Part shown: in pieces, positions 24,501-36,500 of the stretch
How the letters are laid out: every line of letters begins with the position of its first letter
Numbering within the stretch: the first letter of the stretch is position 1
From: Acholoe squamosa
Lineage: Eukaryota; Annelida; Polychaeta; Phyllodocida; Polynoidae
Reading direction: 5' to 3'
Assembly: GCA_949317995.1 (NCBI GenBank)
Contig: OX439045.1
Coordinates: forward strand, 39,451,693 to 39,515,692
DNA: 64,000 nt
Notes under the pieces: generated by a model
What the model saw: the letters and a program-made list of their open reading frames with translations, nothing else
The model's database searches: none
What the model was told of the DNA's origin: nothing
Made by a program: the position numbers and the translations under genes

Positions 24501-27500
24501 TCTCGAGATAAGCTATTTGTATCCACATTAGCTATGCCGTCCGTGATGAGGATGGCCACGTTCTGAGGACAGAAGGTATACAGATTATGACAAGATTATG
24601 ATAGAAGGTCGTTGAATTGTCGGCGAAAATCATAGGTACCTACTGAATAGATGACAGAGAGGATGGTGTTATATATTGCCAGTGGTAAAGAAAAGGAAGT
24701 AAGTGATGGTGCTACATTGTCAGTGTTAAGACTTCACACTACAAAAAAAATGTACTGTTAGGTACAGGTAGCATAGTGTTCATTGTTAGTGATGTATAGG
24801 GCCAAATTCTGTAGAGGAAGATAGATTTCATGTCATGCCCAATAAGAATACTAACAATTATAATACAGTTTTGTCTTTTGCTTATTTCAAGCAAGTATTA
24901 TGTGCCACAAATGTTGATGTAAACTGGGGCCTCACAATATGGGATCCATGTTATGTGCAGGTATCTCTATTGAGATGGAAGCCAAAGGGCATTCACCTTG
25001 AGGTCCACCTGGATTTATAAGGGCATTGGACCTAGTACTGGAGTGAAATGTGAACAGCTTATAATATTATCGTGTACTACTCGTAGTGAGTAAAGTGTAC
25101 ATTCATACTTTAACATTAGGGCGGTCTCCTCCAGAGGGTGTAAAGATTTGTGTCCTAGCTATCCGTAGTGCTGCTGCAATGTTTGTCTCCCCTCCGATGT
25201 GCTCTGTCCGGGATATAGCTGCACGCACCTAGAGCCAGACATACATGATTTATTAACAAAGTAAAAGAATGACATTCTTCAGATTATCTTTAGAATAGTC
25301 TTTGACTGATGGTACAGTATCACTCTGAGGGCATTCAATCTTGAAACAATTCAAAATCACACCCCTATGCTCCATCTATCATATGACAGCGTAATGTCAA
25401 GGCTAATGTGTGCCTAAAGGGGTGCGTCCACTGCCCACGGATGGACCATCCGTGGGTTTCATCCGTATCATTTATCATTGATTTCTATGGAGAAAATGAC
25501 GGATGAAGGGAGACGGATGGTCCATCCGTCGCAGTGGATGCACCCCTTTAAGGGGATGGCGGGGATAGGTTAAAAAGATTTCCTCCATATTCTCAACAGA
25601 GTCTCAAAATGATAGGTACTTTGCATATATGCAAAAAATGTGGGGGTCCCATGCATATTTCTGAGATACAGAACCTTTAATATTACATAGGATTATACAG
25701 TAATTTGTCACATTATTCCCCATTTTATATCCAAAAGTGGACAGATTTTATCATAACTTCCTCAGCACTTAGATTATAAGCATATCTTTGTTATGAATGA
25801 AGTATCAACATATAGTCCCAGGCATATTTCTACAGTCTTTGGGCTTCAAAATATATCGAACATCAGCTCCAAACATATGGTGAAGGGTTAGCTAAGTATA
25901 TACTCCCATGGAACCACTTACCACAGATTCCATGGTGAAGTGGTAACTATTGTGATAGTTCAGTGGGAAGCCATTCCTTACTTTTCCAGGTGTACACCTC
26001 TCTTCTTCTTTTTTTTTTTTTTTTTTTTTTTTTATCTTTTATTGACAGTAAACTATAATTAACAAAAATCATTACAGAATGCCCAGCCTGGACTTGATCA
26101 CTCTACCTTCAGATATGTAGCCCAATGGCTTACAGAGTTGCCACTGAATCTGCTGATGGTGGAGGCCCATAAACCTCTATGTTTTACCTATCTGAGTCAT
26201 GTACACCTGCGAAGGAATCTGCGCAGTAAGCTTGTTGTGAAAGGCCGCCATCTACCTTAAAGCTGGTATAAAATATGGTATAGCCATTTCTAATATGTAT
26301 TTCACAGAATAGTATACCCCTCCCTATGTAATAGGGTGCAATTTATTCTGGTAATAGCTAGCCCCATATATGCACAATGCAGGACATCAGTTTGGCCCTT
26401 TGGTGGGGAGGGAAACCACTTGGTTAATTGGTAAAAGTCTCAGCTTCCAGGTGGCAGCACTGACTGGCCTGCTCCCCTGCCAAACATTCAAATCAAAGTA
26501 ACCACCAATAGGTAATACAACTTTGCTGTATGGCTTCAGATGGCGCCACCGTGCTGGTGCAATCAACACTGGATAAAATGCTAGAAGCATTTTATTTTCA
26601 CACAGATATATGCTTAAATTTAGCATGGTTAGAACTTATGAAATAGATTGAGATTTCACCAGAACACTGTAACACGTACTGTGATGATAGACATGTAGAA
26701 AGTGGAAGATCCATATATTTGAGATCTTGTTGCAGCTTTAATTGCTAAATCAATACTACTGCCCTTGAAGTTTCACAACCACATCAACGTTGTCTTGTCT
26801 GGTCGCACAGGGCAGATGTATAGCCCCTAGTAATACCACCATAGACCTCAGTATACCGCGGTAACTATAATTTCCTTCTGCCTCCTTGGGCTTTGATATG
26901 TATAGATATGTAGGTATTATTAAATGGCCTCCAGTGTTGCCAGCTTAACCTTTAGATCAATTTAGTTTTGGTGAAAAGATGGTGGATCCAACGTTCCTCC
27001 ACTTGATTCCTTTTGCGAATCACCTCTGGTGATTCGGAGGAGGGGGAGTTTAATGATGTTTGATAGGGAGATGACCAGATCATTACCCCCACTGCTTCTC
27101 TCAATAGATGGCATGATACCATCATAAAGAGTAATACTGATATAATGAAAAATTAATGAAGATTTGAGAATGGCTTTTACCTGGGCACCATTGGTGTAGT
27201 CGTCCAGATCAAACTCCACGTTGGCGTTATTAGAGAAGCGGACGAGGCCATGCCGGGTGTTCTCCAGGGACACAGGGAAGCCATTGGTAATGAACTGTAC
27301 AAAGTTGAGCATGATCCTCCAGTTCCGTGGGTCGGCGAAGGTGATGGATCCTGAGGCGTCCAGGATGAACACTATGTCAGCACGTGCATAGCATGCTACA
27401 ATGGGAAACATAGGCATGGAGGCAGTTGACACTAGTATGATCAGAGGTGGGCACATCTTGAAAACCCGGAGCCAATGCAGTAGCAGGGGTAGCCAAGGCT

Positions 27501-30500
27501 ATGCCTTGGTATACAGACGATAACGATGTGAATCCAGGATTTTGCTCCGAAGGGAGTGCACATTTCAGACATAAGATGTAGTTGAATGTGTTGATGGATC
27601 CATTCCAAGGTACATTGTAATATGCAGTGAATTTGCAAGCCTAGTGAAGCAGGTATGGTAGGGGGTCTGGGGGCAAACCCCCAGCAAAATTTTGAAAATT
27701 GCAAAGCCAGTAGGTGCATTCTAATGACTTTTGAAGACAGATGACACATTCTTTAGACCATAACAACCCCCCCCCTCAAATCAATAGGCCTAAAAGATAA
27801 AAGTCTCAGAATGGGGGTCCTTCTAAAAATAACAACCCAAAAAACCTTGAAAATCTACATTATAGATACCAGCTATCTGGTGCATTCTCAAGCAACTTCA
27901 GACACAATTTCTTTCTCTGTCACCCCTAATCTGTCAAACCACTTTGTCTGTCTTCCCCTCAGGAACATTGATCATATGGATCTTCTTCCCATAGATCCCA
28001 CAATTTTGATTTCTCTCACCCCATCCCCATGGAGAATTTTAAAACTTTGGCCGATTTTCCCTTACTACCCCATCCAACAACCTACCTTAGTGTGTGTGTG
28101 GGGGGGCAGTGTAAAATGAGATCAGTGATAGGGATTGGGGAAGCAAGGGAAAGAGAAATAAGGGGTACACATTGAATACTTATGGTGGGAATTTTTGAAA
28201 AATTCAATGCCAAACCATGCATTCTGGTGACTTCTGGAAATAACTTCATAACTTTTGTTCAAGTAGGAATATCTGAAAGATTCTTTCAGTTTTGGAAAGC
28301 CCAGAATCTGACTCTAGCTGTCGCCAATTTCAAGGCAATTGTCACCACCTTTTGGCTACATGGCGACAGCTGCCCACCCCTGGACTATGGGTGCCGCCAT
28401 CATTTTTTCAAATGACCAGTCTCTAAGGGAGTGCCCATTTTTTTTAAACAATTGGTGCACTGGGTTTGGATTTAGGGAACCAAAACGATTTAACCCTCTT
28501 ACGTGCATGTTATTATAGAATATAAGGGGAGAACAATTTCAGACCTCTCCAAGGGGGGGGGGGGTGGAGAAAATTTTGGTGCAAAAATAAATTCCACCAA
28601 ATTCCAACCCCTCCCTCTAAATCATTCTTCAAGGTATCTTCAAAGTCAGATATTAAACACTACGACATCCTATGGTATAGGCCTTAGCAGGGACACCCAG
28701 TGGGCCAGCCATTGCTTAATTTGGTACCTGGCGAGATAAGCACTGATGAGAACCTGCATGATCAGTTGTTACATAATGTACCCTAAAATTCTGCAGTGAA
28801 TAGAGGGGACTGTCTTATTGATGGATAATGCATCCCACTTGGTTGCTATAATTTAGTTTAACCCACCAGGTGGCTGTGTGGGCGTATCACATGCTCTTTT
28901 GGCTACGGTGTTAAGAACATTGCCCAGGTTTCTGAAGTCAGGCGTGGAGAACCACTCCTCATTCCTCAACTGTGGTGGCGACGACAACTGCATCAGCAGG
29001 CTATCGTTGATAAGGTTTGTGATGCCGATCTACAAATAATACGGTAGAGAGTAGTCTATGAGTTACCAGTACAATGCAGGTTTCAGAGAACTGTTCCCCT
29101 GTTTGCTTACACACTTTAATTTTCAACGAATACCAGATCTGTTTAATTACTCATCAATGAACTATTTTCAGTTTTATTTATGTTGATTAAAATTTGATGA
29201 ATTGCTTCTTGAAGTACTTACAGCAAATACGAATGTGCCCTCTTGTTTAACTCTGCTGACCTCGGGTAGGGTGTTGGGCCCCTCTCTTGTAGGCAAACCA
29301 TCAGTTATAACTGTAATACAAATGAGTGTAAGCAATAGTTCAAGATAGTATAGGCCTACATCTGATGATTGAGACTAAAAACCTCTTCCCCATATAGGGG
29401 TATTCCACCAAAACCGATTCTTGGCCGATAGAGCATCGCTGATGCATTTCCGATGCATCGATGACAGAAATTGATAACTGGAGATGATCGGGGCCAAATC
29501 AGGTGGAAATTGGGTATCATCAGCCAAGAATCGGGTGCAGTGGGAGAGGTCCTGAAAAAAGTCGAAGACCATCGGAAACGCGTCGGGAACACATCGGGAA
29601 CGATGAAAATCATGTGACCTGCAGTTTGGCCGTACAAGAGGAAAACATCCAAGATGGCTCCACGGCGTGGAACTAAGCGTGGTAAAACACAAAGAAAAGT
29701 CAAAAATACCACCCGGAAAGAGGGGAATGAGGGGCAAGAATCTCAGGAAACCTCCAGGGAGGTACAGGGCACATGTTTCATGGCAAGAGGTAGGCCGAGG
29801 CTTGATTTAACAAAGGAAGATGAAGAATCTACACGACGTCTTCTCGCCGGTACTACAAAAAAATCATGTGTTGTTGTGCAGTACAATGAAGATGATGACA
29901 ATGAACCCCAAGACCTAACTATCACACCTTCCAGCCGTTCCAAGGTTGGCTATGACTCCAAAGGTCCCTACTCACGGCTAGGCATAGGTGGTATCAGCCT
30001 CACCAAGAGAAAACTCATCACCGATGACGATGAATACAATGAAGACGAAGATGAAGAGGAAGAAGGCAGTCCTCGTGCAGCCAAGTCTCTAAAGGGCCCA
30101 CCCACCTCTGCAGGTAGAGAAATTATTATTGATCAAGACTAGGATGATCCTTGGAATCTCGACCCCGACTATAATGTTGAGGAATATTCAGGAGACAAAG
30201 AAGACGAGCCCCTCCCTTCTATAAAGCCACCCAAAAAGAAGAGACCTATGGCCCCCACAAACTTCAAAATGACTTTAAATAAAAAAATCCAGGAGGAAGC
30301 CAAGGTCACCAAGGTCACTGCTAAAAGGACTGCCACCCACAACACTCCTAAAAATACTGGCACCAAGGTTACTCCTAAAAAGACTGTCACCCAGGTAACT
30401 CCTAAAAAGACTATACCATAATCTCCCGCGTATAAGGCGCGTCTTATATGGGGGGTTTTAGTTCTCATTGCATCCACAAGGGGGACTCCAAGACCTTTCT

Positions 30501-33500
30501 TTTGATATGATACATGCCCCCTTAGCCAAAACAGGATATATGGGGGCCCAGGGGGGTCTATGGGGCCCAAGTTACACATAGGTCTTTGAATTTTGAAAAT
30601 TCATTCAATAGAACCAAAGTTATGAATTTTTCATTTTTTTTGAGAATTTTCCAAAACTCTAGTTGCGCCTTATACGCGGGCTGAGCCTTATACGCGGGAG
30701 ATTACGGTAGGTCAGATAAAGTCCATACCAACCACCCCTGGAAGTGGCCGACAGTACTTCAAAGATAATTCGGTATTGGAGAGGTTGTGTGTCCTATGGG
30801 AGGCGCTTCCGTACCTTTACGACAAAACAAGCTGTACAAAGACCCGACCGCAAGGTGGCCGCTATAGGAAAAATTGGTGAAGAATTAGGGATACCAGGTA
30901 ATTTTATTCCACATTTTCAAAAAAAAAAAATCTATATAATTTTAATCCTAGATATAAACAGTCCAAACCCAAAAGATTTATAATTCAATGCCTGAGATTA
31001 TATTTATTGTCCTGAACAATGGAAAACATCCAAGGTGAAAAAAGGTGACATAATTCACATAAAAAATACAGCTTTGCTTCATGTTGTATAGCCACTTGCA
31101 CTTGTATTTATTACAAATGTTAATTAAAATAAAAATAAAAAATTTTTCTTTTTTTTCCAGCCTTCTTTGTGAACACAAGGATGAATTCGCTGAGGACAGA
31201 CTGTCAAAAAATAGTCTCAGGGAAGGTGAAGTCAGGCTCTGTGGCAGCTGAGGGGAAGCTCCCGTACAAGAAAGAGTTGATTTAAAACCAGCTTTGCTTC
31301 TTCTTAGATCCATATTGCAAGAAGGAAGCGAGTATAATTAACTATAGAAAGGTAAGTGCTCGGCTGCCTGTCTTTCCTGCATCCAAAGAAAAATGTATTT
31401 CTACCAAGATTCCCTAGACTTCACTGTAAACATTCCTTCTGAATTGAATGTCCTTGATTTTTAGCTATGGTCAATCAAAGGGTGCTTGCAATGGAATGAA
31501 AATCTAAGATACAAACTGAATATAATCCCAAAAATAAAAATAATCCCAAACAAAATAATCCCAAACAAAATATTCCCAATAAAGATATAAATAAAATTGG
31601 ATTATTCGCTGCTCATTTACTGTCCCCCCCTTTCTTATTTCTCAAGCAAACCCAGGTCCAGGAAGAGAACAGGAGACTTACAATGAGGACCAGGACCAGG
31701 ACCAAGACCAGGACGGTGAAGAGGGTGAAAACTTGGAGCCTGAAGAAGGAGGGTCGCAGGAAGCTGATGTCATGCAAGATGAATCCGAAGAAGAAGCTGT
31801 TTCATCCAGGATGCGTAGTTCTCTCAACAAACAGAAGCTTGGCTAATCTAAGACCCCCCCCCCCCCTCTACTGGCAAGGGAAAAGGTGCGGGGTAAAAGC
31901 TCTACTAAAAAAGGCTACTCCTGAAGCTACCACTAAACCCAAGCAGTTTGACCAAAAAGCGTCCCTCCTCCTCTGACGGCCGGAAGACTTATGGCACAGA
32001 TTACCTGCATGACAAAGAGAAATTCTATGCAACTGATGAGGAGGTTTCTAATGAATATTTCAGGAACAAGGAGCCTCAGCATCTCCGTGACAAAAAAAAA
32101 AGACTGTGGTGGAGGTCCTTGAAAGTCAAGACCAATATTTTGAAAAATGCACCAACTCTGTGGTAGAGCTGACTCAGCTCACTGCAGCACGCCAGGCTCA
32201 GCCCCCTCCAGTGGCAGCACCTGAGACTGAGGACTCCTATTGGAGTAAGATGATCTTGTTCCAGTGTGACAGAATGACCCAGAGAGTATGAGAAATGATT
32301 AAGCTAGGCTTGGCTTTAGATGCTGTGAATGGGGATTGGGTCCCATAATACCTTGTAAAAAACTGTTTTCTTCAGGACGTTTGTAGTTAAAAGTATATCC
32401 CACATTTGTGCAAAAGACTTGATATCACATTTATATCCCAGACATATCTGAGATTTTTATTATGATCCCAGTGCTGATGTCAACAAAGATTCTGTTTACT
32501 CTTAAAGCGCACTTGACTCAAAAGACTTGATATTACATTTTGTTGTATTCAGTTGTGGTGTAGAAAAAACAAATTTGTGACAACAATTTCTCATGACCTG
32601 TATATGTTAGATACTGCTTTGTAGTTACTTGTAGTGGGCAACCACCTGATGTGGGACAGGGGATTTTCAGTTTGCATATAATTTTTTTTTGCTAATGAAA
32701 AAGGAGATGTGGGGGTGGGAAGGGGATGGGATAATGGGAGAAAGCCAAAGGTAAAACATTTTAATCTTTATGACAATAGTGTTTTATTTCAAGAAGACCC
32801 AAAGTGCCTTCTGGTTGTCATGGTAACGGACTTGACCACTGAATTTCTAGTTAACTACATGTTTACATTTCATATGAGCTATATCAAAGTTAAAAGTTGC
32901 TTTGCCTGGTTCTCTTCACGGATCATGAAGTTTTAATTCTTGCCTTGACATTTATAACATTTATATAGTCCATGAAATAGTCCAAGTTGTGATTGATGTA
33001 TCATTGGCAAAAGAAGAAAACATGGAAAAACAATACATGTCGCTCATAAACCCATGCATTGATGACAGGTAGCTACAGGCTAAACAGTATGGTGACTGGC
33101 CTTCTACATCAACATCTCAGACAGTAATGTTTAATTAGTTCTCAAGAATAGTCCTCAGATATGATTGTCCCAGACAACAGATGCAATTATCTCGAATTTT
33201 TTTTGCCTGAGATTAAGTGAACAGTTTAGTCATCCTCCTCATCTTCAACTTCTGCTATAGCCTACAGCCGCGTTTTGCGCATGTACTTCTCTTGACAGGG
33301 TACCTTTCCGTGCCAGGAGTTGAACTAGCGGCACAGGCTTTTGCGCATGGTTTGCACTCTGAGGCATGTTCCTCCCATGGTGAGACCTGTCAAGGCCATC
33401 CAGGCCGTGATCTTCATCCCGCCACTGTCCAGGATGGACCTCAAGCTCTGGCCCCTCATAGTCTACGGATCCTTGTGGGATGTACTCTGATGGTGCTCGA

Positions 33501-36500
33501 GTGTGAAGGAAGTTGTGCAGGGAAACTGCTGCCATGATTACCATTTTAACACCCTTCGGTTCCATGTCCTTTGTATGCAGGAAGAGGCAGAATCTTTTAG
33601 CAAAAATTCCGAAAGCATTCTCAGACATGAGATGGCCCCGAGACACTCTGAAGACTATCTGCTCATCTCACTGGTCTTTTACCTCATACGGCTTCATGAG
33701 ATTGGTTTCTAGGGAGAACGTGTCATCCCCTACCATAAAGTAAGGTAGCGAGTCCCGCATGCCCTTTATCTTAGATGGAGGTGTTATGTTCAGAGGGTTC
33801 GCTAGGTCATTAAGGTCAGCGTAGAGGGGCCCTTCCTTCCATATGCGGAAATCACCTGCCTTGCCTTCTGACCCTATGTCTACATATATGAACCTGTAGT
33901 AGGTGTCTACGACAGCCATTAACACTACACTGAAATACTTCTTATAATTGTAGAAGGTGGTTCCACTCTTTCGGGGTTGGCAAATACGAATGTGCTTCCT
34001 GTCCACTGCCCTGATCATGTGAGGGACTTTCCGCTTCTTCCAATATCCCTCTGCGATTTCCTTCCATTCCGCTTCTGTTAGTGGGACCTGTAGGGAGGAA
34101 AGGGAAGCCATATAGAACATGTGGAATTTTTTTTTATCTTGTATATATCCCAGATTTTGTTGTGGATCATTTCAGACAGAAAACCTTTGACCCAAGTATA
34201 TATCCCAGACTTTATAATTGAAACACTTGATACACCAAAGAAAAGAAAAGAGAGATACAAACCTTTGAGAAATCTTTAAGAACGGCAGTCAGGGCAATGC
34301 AGGTGTCTCTTATTATTGGGTACACTGTTGACCCCCCCACTAAATGGCCGTGGTGTAGAATTTGACTTCTGTCTCCTACAATAAACAGGATATTAAGTCT
34401 GGTGTCTCAGATTAATTGTTAAAATGTAAAAAAGAAACAAGACACTGATGACGCTTTAATACATATATATATATTTTTTTATTTTCCACATTTTTAACTT
34501 TACGGGGTACATGTAATATATAAAGAAAGTAATACATTTAAAATAAAATAAAACAAAAGCTCACCTAAAGCCAAATACTGTAGGGTTGTGTCAAGGTGTT
34601 CCCCTGGCTTAATAGACTCTCTGAAGTTTGTGTCATGCCTGTATATTAGGGGGTAGACCTTGCTCAGGAGCTCTTTGTACTCTCCAGGGCCCATCCTGAG
34701 AGTGCGGCGAAACTCATTCACCTCATCCATCTGAAATATTGATAATTTTTTATCTTGGACATTTTCCCCTCCTGAACCCCCATTTTTCATTGGTTACTCA
34801 GAGCATCCTCCTCCCCTCTACATCCCCCCCCTTTCCCCTGGTTACCTCCCCCCCTCATGGGAACATGAAGCTACAGACCGGTACCCCTTGACCCCCCGAG
34901 AAAAAAAGGAAGACAGACCACTTACAGCAATTAGGTCCCTGTGCAGTGTAGTAAAGGTGTTTCTCTGCAGATTGTCTGTGCGGTCCTTCAAGTATGGAGC
35001 CACATGGTACTTGTGCTTCCTCTTCTGGCCTTGAAGTATCTGAGCGTCTTGCTCATCCAGTTTCATTAGTATTAAAGTGGCATGAGCACATCTGTGGGCT
35101 CCATCTTGGATTTGCTCAGTATCTAGGTCATGGTCGCAACTAGGTCATCGCTGATGAAGAGGCCTCTGGTGGAAGAGCGCGGAACTTGTGAAAAAATAAT
35201 CGGTGATGACTTTCGGCGATGATAATCCGGCAATTTTGTCCGTGATGGAAGAACAATTTTTGAGGTTGATTTTGAGACCTGATTTCACTGTCCCAGATAA
35301 AACTTGACTATCGGGTCGACGACGACCATCGCCGATAGCCAAAACCCACTATCGGGCCGACAATTCTGCTGGTTTTGGTGGAATACCCCCAATATAATAG
35401 CTCATAATTTTATCTTGTGAAATTATTGTTACTGTACTGACTATTGGAGTACATGGTTATATTCCATCATTGTAAATGCACTGTGAAAAAATATAATCAT
35501 GACGGAGACTAGTGGCACACACAGTCTGAGCTGTTATTGCCATGCAACTTACTAATAGCAATGTTTGGGACGTCGAACCTGTCACCATTGTCAGCCCCAA
35601 AGCACTGCCGTCTGAGGACCCTGAGACCCCCAGAGGTGTTGGTGAATCCTCCAACATAGGTTATTCTGTCCACGGCCGCAAGCAGAGAGCTCTTCGTTGA
35701 GTAATCGTCAAGGTCAAATTGAAGTTGGGCAAAGTTAGAGAACTTGACAATTCCCACCCGCGTCTCCGCTGGTCTGTGCAAAGGGAAAGAACTAGTTTAG
35801 GGAGTGGTCATTTTTTATAACAGGGGGGCGGGAGCTGATGGGTATTCCTAGTTTTCATTTCATCGAAAAGATTCTTTAAAATTTGGGGGTTGAATATTTT
35901 AAAAAGAAGGCACCCCCACCATCATTTTTTCTTTTCTCCATTTGATTTTACAAGATAATATTATATTCAAGACGTTGACTAAAATTTAGCGAGCAACATC
36001 GGTTCCTAAAGGCTATGCTATGACATTTATTTCAATGCTACATAGTTTCTGAGCGAATTTTAGACACGGAGGAAACCATCTCAATTTAATCAATTCCCTG
36101 ACCTCATGTTGCACTCAAATCTATCAATAACCAGGATGTGCATAGGGAATGGAACCCATTTGCAATATTTCTTTTCTTATTCTATCAGTGCACCTACCCT
36201 ATCGGGAATGTCCTGATGAGGTCACGTACAAAGTTGAGTAGAAGCTCCCAATTATCATATCTGCCATCAACAGGGTTTTGGTCTCTGATAGATCCAGAGC
36301 TGTCTATGAGGAAACAGATATCTGCTTGTGCAGTACAATCTGTGGGAGGTAAAAAGGTAGGTCAGTGATAGATCCATGGATCATTCAATGAGACAAACAG
36401 TGACACATACACTAACCGACTCTGTGGGATGTAACAGTGAGAGGTCAGTGATGGACAGAGACACACAGTGACACATACACTAACGCACTCAGTGATGGAA

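Larger units (their letters stand above)
29397..35389. mobile_element. PIF/Harbinger DNA transposon (~6 kb)
   Basis: Terminal inverted repeat GGGGTATTCCACCAAAACC at both ends. The inside holds the two genes expected of the superfamily: a DDE transposase on the minus strand and a Myb/MADF-like DNA-binding protein gene on the plus strand, placed tail to tail. It sits entirely within the host intron between exons 5 and 6 (29311-35552), leaving only about 250 bases of original intron. The short target duplication is not clear. Both genes carry damage, so it is probably no longer autonomous. Confidence 0.88.
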
